Source: Streptomyces pseudovenezuelae (lineage in GTDB: Bacteria; Actinomycetota; Actinomycetes; Streptomycetales; Streptomycetaceae). Taken from it: a stretch of DNA of 64,000 bases. The DNA is taken from NCBI RefSeq assembly GCF_029892565.1, contig NZ_JARXVH010000004.1:434001-498000 (forward strand), given 5' to 3'. The position numbers were made by a program, and so were the translations under genes. Positions 54,990 to 63,785 of the stretch are shown here, one piece after another; the stretch's first letter is position 1; every line of letters begins with the position of its first letter. The notes beneath the pieces were generated by a model. That model made no database searches, had not been told where the DNA came from, and saw nothing but the letters and a program-made list of their open reading frames with translations.

Positions 54990-57033
54990 AGCTGTCCCTG
55001 ACCCGGTTGTAGGTCTCCAAGGCCTGGGCTTCGATCGGCGGTTGGTACCAGGTGTTGATCTGGTACGACCTTCCCTCCTGGTCGAAGCCCAGCAACCGGG
55101 CGTGCCACTGCACGCCCTTGAGTGTGAAGGTGTACTCCCACACGACCGCCGGGTTGCCGCGGAACGTCGTCTTCTCCAGCCGGATCTTCTGGTAGCCCTG
55201 GCCCTGGTGGGCGTTCTGCTCCGAGGTCTCCCAGCTCCGCATCAGATCGCCGCGGGCGATGGCCGACTTGCCCACCAGCTCCTGCCCGCCGTCCGGCGAG
55301 GTGTAGTGCACCTCCGCCCCCGTCTTCAGATCTCGCCGCCAGCCGGTGGGTGTCGCCCACGCGAACCCACCGGCTTCGCGGTGTGCGCCGGGCGGGAGGC
55401 TCTGGGGGCGGGCGGTGCCTTCGACGGTGGGCGTCGGGCCGGCGGGAACGCTGGGAGAGGTGGATGCGGAGAGGGAGGACGAGGCGGAGGCTTGCGGGGA
55501 CGTGGAGGAGTCCGCCTGATCGCCGCCCGGTGAGCCGGAGTTGGCCAGGAGGACTGCCGCGACGATGGTGCCGGCGGTGACCACTCCGACGGCGGCCACG
55601 ACAACTGCACGGCGACGGCCGCGACTTGGGGTAGCCGGGACCGCGGGGTCGGGAAGGTCGGCCGCGGGTGTGCGGAGAGGGTGGGGGCCCAGGTCGGGGC
55701 GGGGCGCGGCGGTACGGGCGGCGGAGGCTGGGCGGCGCTGGGTCGGTGCATGGGCTCGGGTCAGGGAGACGCTTGTGGCCTGTGGGGTGATCGGGCCCGC
55801 GGGTGGTTCCGAGCGGAGTTCGGACGGGACTTCGGTGGAGGCGTTGGAGACCCGGAAGTCGTGGGTGTCCGCCCGGTTCTCGGCGGCGGAGGGGGCGATT
55901 GCGGGGCGCTGGGTCGGCGGGGCGTCCTCGATGGGTCCGGGCAGCCGTGGGTCGCGCAGTTGGCGGAGGACCCGGGTCCGGACGTGGGCCGGGGTGGCCG
56001 GCGCGGGCTCCGGGGTCGGCTGCGGCTCGTCAGGCTCCTCCGCGCGCGCCGGTTCCTCTTCCCCTCCCTCAGCCTCCTCTCGTACCTCCTCTGCCTCTCG
56101 TACTTCCTCCGCCTCCCCTACCTCCTCCGCCTCCCTTTCTCCCGCCGGCTCCTCTCCCCCGCCAACAGGCATCGTCGGCATGGTCGTCGGGAACGCCACC
56201 GGGCGCAGGGCCGCTTCCAGTTCGTCCAGGCCCGGGCGGGTCGAGGGGTCCTTCTCCAGAAGCGCGGCCAGGACGTCTCGCAACGGGCCCGCCGAGGCGG
56301 GCAGTACGGGCTCCTCGTAGAGGACCGCGTGGAGTGTGGCCAGGGTGGTGTCGCGGGAGAAGGGTGAGCGGTCGCCGAGTGCCGCGCACAGCGTCGCGCC
56401 GAGGGACCAGACGTCGGACGGCGGGCCCTGGGGGCGACCGGATATTCGCTCGGGGGCCATGTAGTCGGGCGAGCCGACGAGCATGCCGACCATGGTCAGT
56501 GCCTTGGCGTCCTGCATCGCGGCGATGCCGAAGTCGGTGAGGACGACGCGCTGTCCGGCGTCCTCGACCAGGACGTTGCCCGGCTTGATGTCCCGGTGCA
56601 GGACGCCGCGTTCGTGCACCTGGCGCAGCGCGGTGACCAGGCCGACGCCGATGCGGGCGGCCCGGCGCGGGTTGAGGGGACCGTCCTGCGCGGTCATCTG
56701 TTCCAGGGAGCGGCCGACGACCAACTCCATGACGATCCACAGGCGTTCGCCCTCGTCCACCACGTCGTACACGCGCACGACGTTGGGATGGTCGATCCGG
56801 GCGGTGGCCCGGGCCTCGCGCAGGGTGCGCTCGCGCCGGGTCCTGGTGTCCTCCGCGTCCAGGCCGTCTATGCGCATCTCCTTGACGGCGACCGGGCGGT
56901 CGAGTATTTTGTCGGCGGCTCGCCACACACGCCCCATTCCCCCCTGGCCGATACTTTCGACCAGGCGATAGCGCCCCGTCACCAGCAACCCTGGAACACC
57001 ACCGCTTCTCGTGTTTCCCGTATTCCCCGGCAA
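54976..57033 (-). CDS. Membrane Ser/Thr protein kinase (PknB type)
   Basis: 685 residues. Kinase domain ~20-280: glycine loop ESIGQGGMGRVWRAAD, VAVKEMRID (Lys), HRDIKPGNVLVED (catalytic Asp ~148), DFGIAAMQD, GSPDYMAPERISG. A juxtamembrane linker contains a degenerate Glu-rich repeat (REAEEVGEAEEVREAEEVRE) and long Pro/Thr/Arg stretches. One membrane segment (AVVVAAVGVVTAGTIVAAVL, ~484) is followed by an extracellular sensor domain of ~180 residues with no PASTA repeat (AGGFAWATPTGWRRD, KTTFRGNPAVVWEYTFTLKG). Start is TTG at 57033 after GAGGGGG. Signal and substrates unknown. Confidence 0.92.
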   Translation of the reverse strand: MPGNTGNTRSGGVPGLLVTGRYRLVESIGQGGMGRVWRAADKILDRPVAVKEMRIDGLDAEDTRTRRERTLREARATARIDHPNVVRVYDVVDEGERLWIVMELVVGRSLEQMTAQDGPLNPRRAARIGVGLVTALRQVHERGVLHRDIKPGNVLVEDAGQRVVLTDFGIAAMQDAKALTMVGMLVGSPDYMAPERISGRPQGPPSDVWSLGATLCAALGDRSPFSRDTTLATLHAVLYEEPVLPASAGPLRDVLAALLEKDPSTRPGLDELEAALRPVAFPTTMPTMPVGGGEEPAGEREAEEVGEAEEVREAEEVREEAEGGEEEPARAEEPDEPQPTPEPAPATPAHVRTRVLRQLRDPRLPGPIEDAPPTQRPAIAPSAAENRADTHDFRVSNASTEVPSELRSEPPAGPITPQATSVSLTRAHAPTQRRPASAARTAAPRPDLGPHPLRTPAADLPDPAVPATPSRGRRRAVVVAAVGVVTAGTIVAAVLLANSGSPGGDQADSSTSPQASASSSLSASTSPSVPAGPTPTVEGTARPQSLPPGAHREAGGFAWATPTGWRRDLKTGAEVHYTSPDGGQELVGKSAIARGDLMRSWETSEQNAHQGQGYQKIRLEKTTFRGNPAVVWEYTFTLKGVQWHARLLGFDQEGRSYQINTWYQPPIEAQALETYNRVRDSFTVL

Positions 57034-57178
57034 TCCGCTGCACCCCCTCAGCTATCCCCACCGTTCGTCCACGGATACACAATGGTCACACTTCATGCCG
57101 TACCAGCATAGTGGTGAGAAATCTTGTGGTAGCTCTTCAAGTACTGCGAATTCAGGCGCAGCCAAGGGGGATGTGAAC

Positions 57179-57901
57179 ATGAGTTCTCGTCGCGCGACGA
57201 CCATCGTGGGATCGCTGGTCGCGGCATCTTTCTCGACGGTGATGATCCTTTCCTTCTCTGCCAGTGCGGACGATCAGGGTCCCGGCAGCGGCAAGGGCGG
57301 AAAGGCCGTCGACGAGGCACCCGCAGGTGTAAAGCTGACCACTACCCTGCCCTCGAAGATCTCGGTCGACAACGGCTCACAAAAGACGGCGATCACCGCC
57401 GCGGTGAAGAACGAGGGGACCAAGGACAGCGGAAAGATCCAGCTATTGGTCGTCGGTTTCGACGGCCTCACGGTCAAAAACGTTCAAGGCTGTTCCCAGA
57501 TCGACAAAGCAAATCTTCCGGAGGGTTCGAACAGCGGTTTCGCCTGTCCCATTGACAATCTCGCGGCCGGAAAGTCGAAGTCGTACGCGGTGGACGCCAC
57601 GTACGACCTGAGCAAGACCGGCAAGATCTGTCTGCCGGTGCAGACCGGCGACGGCAAGAAGACGTACTGGCAGCAGGGCCCGGTCCCGTTCGGTACGACG
57701 AACCCGTCGCCGAACGCCCCGGCCACCCCACTGCTCCTCGGCACCGACAACAAGCCGGTGGCACCGGGCGGCGACGAGCTGCCGAAGACCGGTCCCGACA
57801 GTGACGTGCTGCCGCTGGGGGCGGCGGGCGCGACCCTGCTGGCGGCCGGCGCGGCCGGTCTATGGTGGTCCACGAGGCGGCCGTCGGCGCGGCGCGCCTG
57901 A
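57179..57901 (+). CDS. Secreted surface protein with LPKTG sorting signal
   Basis: 240 residues. Signal peptide (TIVGSLVAASFSTVMILSFSASA), then an Ig/DUF11-like beta domain (VKLTTTLPSKISVDNGSQKT, two cysteines in VQGCSQID and GFACPID, a third in GKICLPVQ). A Pro/Ala linker leads to the sortase signal ELPKTG, a hydrophobic stretch (VLPLGAAGATLLAAGAAGLWW) and a basic tail (STRRPSARRA). It is probably cell-wall anchored by a sortase; most Streptomyces targets have LAxTG, so LPKTG is worth noting. ATG at 57179 has AGGGGGA at eight bases. Divergent from the kinase gene. Confidence 0.88.
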   Translation: MSSRRATTIVGSLVAASFSTVMILSFSASADDQGPGSGKGGKAVDEAPAGVKLTTTLPSKISVDNGSQKTAITAAVKNEGTKDSGKIQLLVVGFDGLTVKNVQGCSQIDKANLPEGSNSGFACPIDNLAAGKSKSYAVDATYDLSKTGKICLPVQTGDGKKTYWQQGPVPFGTTNPSPNAPATPLLLGTDNKPVAPGGDELPKTGPDSDVLPLGAAGATLLAAGAAGLWWSTRRPSARRA

Positions 57902-57913
57902 GCGAGCGGTTCA

Positions 57914-57942
57914 GGGCCGGGGCGCGCGAGTGCCCCGGCCTT
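57914..57942 (+). terminator. Terminator after the LPKTG protein gene
   Basis: GGCCGGGGC and GCCCCGGCC pair perfectly around an eight-base loop, starting 13 bases past the stop codon, followed by TTCACC. Confidence 0.85.
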
Positions 57943-58042
57943 CACCTGGCTGCCCCGGCCTTCTCCTGACTGTCTCGACTTTCCTGCGTACGGCCGGAAA
58001 AGCTGACGGCCGTTGTCAGGTTTTCCCGGCACGATCGGCGTC

Positions 58043-59368
58043 ATGAACATCGTCGAGAACACCTCCGACCCGCTCGTCCTGCACCCCGGTGAGCCCGGCT
58101 ACGACGAGGAACTCGCCGGTTTCCAGACCGGGTTCACCCGCCGCCCGGCCGTGGTCTTCGGTGCCGCCTCGGCCGACGACGTGATCACCGCCGTGCGGTA
58201 CGCGGCGGATCGGGAGCTGCCGATCGGCGTACAGGCCACCGGCCACGGGCTGCCCGGCGCGTCCGAGGGCGAGGTGCTGGTCACGACCCGGCGCATGGAC
58301 GGGGTGAGCGTGGACCCCGAGGCCCGTACCGTCCGCGTCGAGGCGGGCGTGCGCTGGAAGCAGGTGGTCGAGGCCGCCGCGCCTTATGGGCTGGCCCCGC
58401 TCAACGGCTCCGCGCCGGGCGTGGGTGCCGTCGGGTACACGCTGAGCGGCGGACTCCCGCTGCTGGCCCGGGAGTTCGGGTACGCGGCCGACCATGTGCG
58501 GTCCCTGGACGTCGTGACCGCCGACGGGCGACCGCGGCACGTGACCCGGGAGACGGACCCCGACCTGTACTGGGCCCTGCTCGGCGCCGGCCACAACTTC
58601 GGGATCGTCACCGGCCTGGAGATCGACCTCGTCCCCGTGCGCACCCTCTACGGCGGCTCGCTCGCGTTCGACGGCCGCGAGGTCGATCCGGCGGCCGTGC
58701 TGCGGGCGTACGAGGAGTGGACGCGGTCGGTGCCGGACACGCTGACCTCGTCCCTGGCCGCCGTACCGTATCCGGATCTGCCGGCGCTGCCTCCGCACCT
58801 GCGCGGCCGGTACGCGGTCTCCGTGCGGGTGGCGCACACCGGGGCCGACGGCGAGGAACTCGTCGCGCCGCTGCGGGAGTTGGGGCCCACACTCGCCGAC
58901 TCGCTGCGTGAACTCCCGTACGCCGAGAGCCACTCCATCCACAGCGACCCGGACTTTCCGCACGCGTACTACGGGGACAGCGCGGTGTTGAGCGAGGTGG
59001 ACGTGGACCGGGTCGCCGAAGTGCTCGCCCGTACCGGGCCCGACGCCGGTGGTCCGATGTGCGTCGTGCAGCTCAACCATCTGGGCGGGGCGCTCGCCCG
59101 GCCCGCGCCGAACTCGGTGCCGTATCGCGAAGGGCGGTTCCTGGTACGGCTGTTGGCGGTCGGCGACCGGGAGACCGGGCGGGCGCTGCTGGACCCGGCG
59201 TTCGCGTCACTGGCGGACACGACCCTCGGCCGGGCGCTCAACTTCGCCTTCGGCGCCGGGGACCGGACCGAAGGGCTCTACGACCCGGAGACGCGGAAGA
59301 GGCTCGCCGGGCTGAAGGCGATCCACGACCCGGCGAACCTCTTCCGCGACAACTACAACGTCGGCTGA
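58043..59368 (+). CDS. FAD-dependent oxidase, PCMH/BBE family
   Basis: 441 residues from ATG at 58043. PCMH FAD-binding domain (RRPAVVFGAASADDVITAVR; IGVQATGHGLPGASEGEVLV with the His that would covalently bind FAD; VGAVGYTLSGGLPLLAREFG), substrate domain, and C-terminal BBE motif (KAIHDPANLFRDNYNVG). The Cys used for a second covalent link in berberine-bridge enzymes is absent from the YTLSGG loop, so FAD is probably linked only by His. Oxidises a sugar or alcohol substrate; identity unknown. Confidence 0.9.
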   Translation: MNIVENTSDPLVLHPGEPGYDEELAGFQTGFTRRPAVVFGAASADDVITAVRYAADRELPIGVQATGHGLPGASEGEVLVTTRRMDGVSVDPEARTVRVEAGVRWKQVVEAAAPYGLAPLNGSAPGVGAVGYTLSGGLPLLAREFGYAADHVRSLDVVTADGRPRHVTRETDPDLYWALLGAGHNFGIVTGLEIDLVPVRTLYGGSLAFDGREVDPAAVLRAYEEWTRSVPDTLTSSLAAVPYPDLPALPPHLRGRYAVSVRVAHTGADGEELVAPLRELGPTLADSLRELPYAESHSIHSDPDFPHAYYGDSAVLSEVDVDRVAEVLARTGPDAGGPMCVVQLNHLGGALARPAPNSVPYREGRFLVRLLAVGDRETGRALLDPAFASLADTTLGRALNFAFGAGDRTEGLYDPETRKRLAGLKAIHDPANLFRDNYNVG

Positions 59369-59391
59369 CGACTACAACGTCCGCCAGAACG

Positions 59392-59973
59392 TCAGCGCTT
59401 GTTGGCGAACGTCCAGGCGGTGGGCAGCAGGCCCATCGCCAGGGCCGCCTTCAGGGCGTCGCCGAGCAGGAACGGGGTGAGGCCGGCCGCGATCGCGGCG
59501 GACGCGGACATCCCGGCGGCGACGGCCAGGTACGGCACGCCGACGGCGTAGATGATCGCCTCGCCCAGCAGCATCGTGCCCGCCATGCGCAGCACCGAGC
59601 GGTCGGCGCCGCGGCGGGCCAGGGCGCCGACGGCGGCGGACGCGAGGATCATGCCGAGGATGTAGCCGAAGGAGACGGAGACGCCGGAGGTGCCGCCGGC
59701 GAACCACGGCATGCCCGCCAGACCGGCCAGCGCGTACACGGCGAGGGCGGCGACCCCGCGGCGGGCGCCGAGGCTGGTGCCGACGAGCAGCGCGGCGAAG
59801 GTCTGGCCGGTCACCGGCACCGGGGAGCCCGGCACGGGGACCGCGATCTGGGCGGCGAGGCCGGTGAGCGCGGCGCCGCCGAGCACCAGCGCGAGGTCGC
59901 GGACGCGGGAGGCCGGGAGCAGGTCGGCGATGACCTTGCCGGTGGCGACGGGGGCGGCTGTGGCGGTGCTCAT
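59392..59973 (-). CDS. bioY: Biotin transporter BioY (ECF S component)
   Basis: 193 residues with six membrane segments. BioY features include AALTGLAAQIAVPVPGSPVPVTGQTFA (P-G-S-P-V-P-x-T-x-Q), LGARRGVAALAVYALAGLAG and GGTSGVSVSFGYILGM. It binds biotin in the membrane. No bioM/bioN energising genes are adjacent, so it either shares an ECF module or works alone. Convergent with the FAD oxidase gene (23-base gap). Confidence 0.93.
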   Translation of the reverse strand: MSTATAAPVATGKVIADLLPASRVRDLALVLGGAALTGLAAQIAVPVPGSPVPVTGQTFAALLVGTSLGARRGVAALAVYALAGLAGMPWFAGGTSGVSVSFGYILGMILASAAVGALARRGADRSVLRMAGTMLLGEAIIYAVGVPYLAVAAGMSASAAIAAGLTPFLLGDALKAALAMGLLPTAWTFANKR

Positions 59974-60205
59974 GGGGACTCCGCGGTTCGGGGCAGACGG
60001 GGACAGGGTGACGCTAACCCGGGGCGCGGGGGCCGATCACCGTCCGCGCCCGACAAAGGGGGGTGCGGGGTGTTGGTGGGCTTCGGACAAAGAGTGCCGA
60101 CTACACCGGGTTCGGCGTGATACCCGTCACTGAGGCAGGGGCGTTTCGCTCACTCCGGGGCCGTGAGCCGAGCTGTCGGGTCCCGCCAAACGAATCCTAG
60201 TGGTC
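59974..60205. other. Divergent gap upstream of bioY
   Basis: About 230 bases. The left part must hold the bioY promoter; no clear BioQ-like TGAAC-N3-GTTAC dyad is seen. No gene is supported here. Confidence 0.35.
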
Positions 60206-60235
60206 TGGTCGGATTCACCTTCTCTGGCCTACCCT
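60206..60235 (+). promoter_or_regulatory. Candidate promoter for a leaderless uORF mRNA
   Basis: TACCCT (60230-60235) resembles a -10 box and is preceded 18 bases upstream by TGGTCG (60206-60211), a weak -35. Transcription would begin about at 60242, the A of the leader-peptide ATG, giving a leaderless message. Confidence 0.4.
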
Positions 60236-60241
60236 TCCCCC

Positions 60242-60325
60242 ATGCATGCCCAGGCCCGGAACTTCTCGTCGCGTCGCCATGTCGACCTGCGGCGCGTCGG
60301 CGCGTCCGGCTGTCGCCGGAGTTAG
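60242..60325 (+). CDS. Cysteine-type regulatory leader peptide, 27 aa
   Basis: A 27-codon ORF starting ATG and ending TAG, whose C-terminal part reads SSRRHVDLRRVGASGCRRS. The RRHVDLxRVxxxxC pattern is the one I know from putative leader peptides in front of sulfur-metabolism genes in Streptomyces. The single Cys codon near the end is where a ribosome short of Cys-tRNA would pause. It lies 81 bases before the ROK regulator gene. No binding site precedes the ATG, which fits leaderless translation. Confidence 0.75.
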   Translation: MHAQARNFSSRRHVDLRRVGASGCRRS

Positions 60326-60406
60326 CGGGGCGGGCGGAGCGGATCCGGTGCGCCTCGAATCGACTGACGGCGCACTGTCGGACCCGTTCCCGAGGATGAA
60401 AACGCC

Positions 60407-61627
60407 ATGGCCTCCATGCTCACCAGTCCCCCTTCTTCCACATCGTCTTCTTCCACATCGTCTTCTTCCACGCCCTCCCTGCCACGCGCCGCCGATCCCG
60501 ACCGGCGGCGGACGAGTGCGAGTGTCGTGCTGCGGTCCGTGCTGGAGCACGGGCCGGTGGCGCGCAGCACCATCGCCCGGCTCACGGGTCTGTCGCCGGC
60601 GTCGGTGACGGACTACTGCGCCCGGTTCACCGAACTCGGCCTGATCCGCGAGGCGTCGGCGCCCCGGCGCTCCAAGGGGGTGGGGCGGCCGCATGTGCCG
60701 GTCGACCTGGACGACTCGCGGTTCGTGGTCGGCGGGGTGCATGTGGCGGTGCCGTACACCACGGTCGCGCTGCTGGATCTGCGTGGACAGGTGGTCGCCC
60801 GGCGGGAGTTGAAGCACGAGCGGACCGATCCGGCGTGGGTGCTGGCGCGGGCCGCCGAGGGGCTGGACGCGCTGCTCGCCGAGGCGCGCGGCAGCCGGCC
60901 GCTGGGTGTCGGGGTGGCCGTCGGCGGCTGGGTGGACCGCGATTCGGGGACCGTCGTCGAGCACGGCCTGCTGGGCTGGCGGGACGTCCCGGTGCGGGAG
61001 ATGCTCGGCGCGCGCACCGGGCTGCCGGTCCATGTCGACGGGCACGCACGGGCGTTGGTGAACGGGGAGCGGCTGTTCGGGCGGGTGCGGGGCAGCCGGA
61101 GCGTGCTGCACCTGTTCGTCGGCAACGTCGTCGACTCGGCGTTCGCGGCGGGCGACGAGGTGCACCACGGGCCGCGTTCACAGGCCGGTGTCATCGCGCA
61201 TCTGCCGGTGCCGGGCGGCACGGAGCCGTGCGAGTGCGGCCGAACGGGCTGCCTCCAGGCCGAGTTGAGCGAACGGACACTGTGCCTGCGGGCCCGGCGT
61301 GCCGGTGTCGTCGACGGGGTGAACCCGATGCACGTGCTCGCCGCGGCGGCGGCCGGTGACGCGCGAGCGGTCCGGCTGCTGGTGGAGCGGGCGGGCGCGG
61401 TCGGCCGGGCGGTACGGCTGCTCCTCGACGTGCTCAACCCGGAGACGGTGGTGGTGACCGAGGTCGGGGTCATGCACCGGGAGGACTGCCTCGCCGCACT
61501 GCGCGAAGGGGTCGGCGACGAGCGTGCCGGGTCCGTCGTGCCGACGAGTTTCCCGGACTCCGTGCTCGCGGTGGCGGGCGGTTCGGTGGTGCTCGACGTG
61601 CTGTACCGGGATCCGCTGAGTGCCTGA
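60407..61627 (+). CDS. ROK-family transcriptional regulator
   Basis: 406 residues. A Ser/Thr-rich N-terminal run (PPSSTSSSSTSSSSTPSLP, encoded by a repeated TCGTCTTCTTCCACA unit) precedes a winged helix (ASVVLRSVLEHGPVARSTIA, RLTGLSPASVTDYCARFTEL). The ROK sugar-kinase-like domain follows (LGVGVAVGGWVDRDSGTVVE, LPVHVDGHARALVNGE), with the zinc motif CECGRTGCLQAELSE. It is upstream of and co-oriented with a sulfonate-type ABC operon and likely controls it. The ligand is not obvious; most ROK regulators bind sugars. Confidence 0.9.
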   Translation: MASMLTSPPSSTSSSSTSSSSTPSLPRAADPDRRRTSASVVLRSVLEHGPVARSTIARLTGLSPASVTDYCARFTELGLIREASAPRRSKGVGRPHVPVDLDDSRFVVGGVHVAVPYTTVALLDLRGQVVARRELKHERTDPAWVLARAAEGLDALLAEARGSRPLGVGVAVGGWVDRDSGTVVEHGLLGWRDVPVREMLGARTGLPVHVDGHARALVNGERLFGRVRGSRSVLHLFVGNVVDSAFAAGDEVHHGPRSQAGVIAHLPVPGGTEPCECGRTGCLQAELSERTLCLRARRAGVVDGVNPMHVLAAAAAGDARAVRLLVERAGAVGRAVRLLLDVLNPETVVVTEVGVMHREDCLAALREGVGDERAGSVVPTSFPDSVLAVAGGSVVLDVLYRDPLSA

Positions 61628-61659
61628 CCTGAGGCTACTTAATTCAGAAACTCCGAATG

Positions 61660-61689
61660 TTGACAGGGAACGCCGGTGACCAGGAGCAT
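61660..61689 (+). promoter_or_regulatory. Candidate promoter of the sulfonate ABC operon
   Basis: TTGACA (61660-61665) is a perfect -35 box. Eighteen bases on lies GAGCAT, a poor -10. If used, transcription would start near 61697, the A of a short uORF ATG. The poor -10 leaves doubt. Confidence 0.4.
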
Positions 61690-61696
61690 CGTTCTC

Positions 61697-61723
61697 ATGA
61701 CCTGTCGCACCCTTTGTTGCTGA
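61697..61723 (+). CDS. Cys-Cys leader peptide upstream of the ABC operon
   Basis: An eight-codon ORF reading Met-Thr-Cys-Arg-Thr-Leu-Cys-Cys-stop. Three of eight residues are Cys and two are adjacent to the stop codon, a design expected for a cysteine-sensing attenuator. An in-frame GTG at 61676 with AGGGA upstream gives a 15-residue version (adds MTRSIVL). It sits 150 bases before the substrate-binding protein gene, with hairpins in between. Confidence 0.6.
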   Translation: MTCRTLCC

Positions 61724-61730
61724 CGCGGTG

Positions 61731-61798
61731 ACGCGCCCGGAGCGCGTATCTCTTCCTGCGTGAATTCCCCTTGCTCGGGCTTTCTGTGCCCGGAATTC
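61731..61798 (+). promoter_or_regulatory. Hairpins between the Cys leader ORF and the ABC operon
   Basis: Two stems: ACGCGC/GCGCGT (61731-61747), then a nested pair GAATTC/GAATTC (61762-61767 and 61793-61798) enclosing CGGGC/GCCCG around TTTCTGT. The first begins seven bases after the uORF stop, so a ribosome stalled on the Cys codons would cover its start. This is the arrangement expected for attenuation. Confidence 0.45.
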
Positions 61799-61816
61799 CG
61801 CCTGCCTTCCTGCCTA

Positions 61817-61864
61817 TGCACTCACCTATGCACACGTCTATGCACACGTCTATGCGCTCAGGGA
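61817..61864 (+). repeat. 12-base tandem repeat before the substrate-binding protein
   Basis: Four 12-base units TATGCACTCACC, TATGCACACGTC, TATGCACACGTC and TATGCGCTCAGG in a row. The two central ones are identical. They end at the GGGAG binding site of the next gene. If translated in frame they would give MHS/MHT/MHT/MRS repeats joined to that protein, but the best start is after them. Confidence 0.8.
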
Positions 61865-61872
61865 GCCCTCCC

Positions 61873-62937
61873 ATGCCTTCTCCAACTGTTTCCGGTGTCG
61901 ATCGACGCCTCTTTCTGGCCTCCGCGCTCGGTGTCGCGGCGGTCGGGCTGACCGGCTGCGCGGGCGGCACCACGGCCTCCGCCAAGTCGGCGGCCGACCT
62001 CTCCGCCCCGCTCGCCGAGAAGGTCCCGGCCGGTACCAGCCTGAAGATCTCCTCATATCTGAACACCCAGCAACTGCAGTTCAAGCTGGCGAAACTGCCC
62101 AAGCTGCCGTTCACGGTGTCGAGTTGGCTGAACATCGGGGCCGGTCCCGATGTCATCAACGCATTCCGCGCCAAGTCCCTCGACCTGGCCAACAACGCCG
62201 GTATTCCACCGATCCAGGCGCACTATCAGGGCTTCGACGCGAAAATCGTCGCGATCAATGTGACCCGGAAGCCCAACTACCTCTTCGCCACCAAACCCGG
62301 CAGCGACATCCGCACGGTCGCCGACTTCAAGGGCCGCAAGCTCGCCTTCTCGCAGGGCCAGGCCCAAGGCGTCGTGCTGCTGCGGGCGTTGAAGCAGGCG
62401 GGGCTCAAGTACGACGAGGTGAAGCTGGTCCCGCTGACCAGCAACCAGTTCTTCACCGCCCTGCAGTCGGGCCAGGTGGACGTCGCCCCGCTCGGCAACA
62501 GCCAGGCGCCCGCCTATCTCCAGCAGTACGGGTCCAAGGGCGCCCGCACCATCGACACGGACGTCGTCGACCTGCTCAACCTGCTGTGGGCGCCGGCCTC
62601 CGTGCTGGCCGACCCGGCGAAGGCGGCCGCGGTCGCCGCATACATCCCGCAGTGGGCGCAGGGCCAGGTGTGGCAGTACGAGCACCCCGACACCTGGAAC
62701 GAGGAGTTCTACGTCAAGACGCAGAACCTGACCCTCCCCCAGGCCGAGGGCATCACCAAGCTCGCCAACAAGCCCCTGTTCCCGCCGAGTTGGGACGAGT
62801 CGGTGAAGTGGGAGCAGGAGACCGCCGATCTGCTCGCCGAGGGCGGCTTCGTGAAGAGCTTCAAGGTCGACTCGCTCTTCGACCGCCGCTTCGAGGCCAT
62901 CGCCGCGCGGGCCGTACCGGCGGAGTACCGCAAGTGA
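61873..62937 (+). CDS. ABC transporter substrate-binding lipoprotein, sulfonate/taurine type
   Basis: 354 residues from ATG at 61873 with GGGAG seven bases upstream. Tat-like/lipoprotein signal ([20 protein letters not shown], lipobox LTGC, paired Arg). SsuA/TauA-type periplasmic-binding fold: [79 protein letters not shown]. Cargo is an organosulfonate or similar oxyanion by family. Overlaps the permease start by four bases (GTGA). Confidence 0.92.
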   Translation: MPSPTVSGVDRRLFLASALGVAAVGLTGCAGGTTASAKSAADLSAPLAEKVPAGTSLKISSYLNTQQLQFKLAKLPKLPFTVSSWLNIGAGPDVINAFRAKSLDLANNAGIPPIQAHYQGFDAKIVAINVTRKPNYLFATKPGSDIRTVADFKGRKLAFSQGQAQGVVLLRALKQAGLKYDEVKLVPLTSNQFFTALQSGQVDVAPLGNSQAPAYLQQYGSKGARTIDTDVVDLLNLLWAPASVLADPAKAAAVAAYIPQWAQGQVWQYEHPDTWNEEFYVKTQNLTLPQAEGITKLANKPLFPPSWDESVKWEQETADLLAEGGFVKSFKVDSLFDRRFEAIAARAVPAEYRK

Positions 62938-63785
62938 GCGCCGTGAGCACCACCACCGTGAGCGCCGACGCCGTGGCCGTCGAGGACACGGTCCACCGGG
63001 TGCGCAGGCGGCGCCGGCTCTCCCCCGGCAGACGGCTGCCCGCCGCCCGGCTGATCGGGCCCGCCCTGTTCATCGGCCTGTGGGCGATCGCCTCCGCGGC
63101 CGGGCAGTTGGACCCCGGGGCGATCCCGGCGCCCTGGACGGTGGCGCGGACCGCCGGGCGGCTGTGGACCGACGGCACGCTGCCGACCGATGTGCTGACC
63201 TCGCTGGAACGGGCCGCGTACGGCTTCGCGATCGGGCTGACCGCCGGGGTGCTGTTGGCCCTCGCGTCGGGGCTCAGCCGGGTCGGGGAGGCACTGATCG
63301 ACGGGACCGTGCAGCTCAACCGGGCGATCCCGACCCTCGGTCTGATCCCGCTGTTCATCCTCTGGCTGGGCATCGGCGAGACCTTCAAGGTCGCCATCAT
63401 CGCGATCGTCGTCTACATCCCGATCTACCTGAACACGCACGCCGCGCTGTCCGGCATCGACAGCCGCTACGTCGAACTCGCCGAGGTCCAGGGCCTGTCG
63501 AGGATCCAGTTCGTCCGGCAGATCGTGATCCCCGGCGCGCTGCCCGGATTCTTCGTGGGACTCCGGCTCGGTGTCACCGGCTCCTGGCTTGGCCTGGTGG
63601 TCCTGGAGCAGATCAACGCCACCAGCGGCCTCGGCTACATGATGTTCCAGGCCACCAACTACGGCCAGTCCGACGTCATCCTCGTCGGCCTCCTCATCTA
63701 CGGGGTCTTCGGTCTGATCTCCGACAGCGCGGTCCGTCTCATCGAACGGAGGGTGCTGTCGTGGCGCCGCACACTGAGCAACTGA
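62934..63785 (+). CDS. ABC transporter permease, SsuC/TauC type
   Basis: 283 residues from GTG at 62934, overlapping the preceding stop and preceded by GGAG; a second GTG at 62943 is possible. Five or six membrane segments ([77 protein letters not shown]). The EAA coupling loop is [27 protein letters not shown]. It forms the channel with the ATPase that overlaps its 3' end by 25 bases. Confidence 0.94.
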   Translation: MSAVSTTTVSADAVAVEDTVHRVRRRRRLSPGRRLPAARLIGPALFIGLWAIASAAGQLDPGAIPAPWTVARTAGRLWTDGTLPTDVLTSLERAAYGFAIGLTAGVLLALASGLSRVGEALIDGTVQLNRAIPTLGLIPLFILWLGIGETFKVAIIAIVVYIPIYLNTHAALSGIDSRYVELAEVQGLSRIQFVRQIVIPGALPGFFVGLRLGVTGSWLGLVVLEQINATSGLGYMMFQATNYGQSDVILVGLLIYGVFGLISDSAVRLIERRVLSWRRTLSN

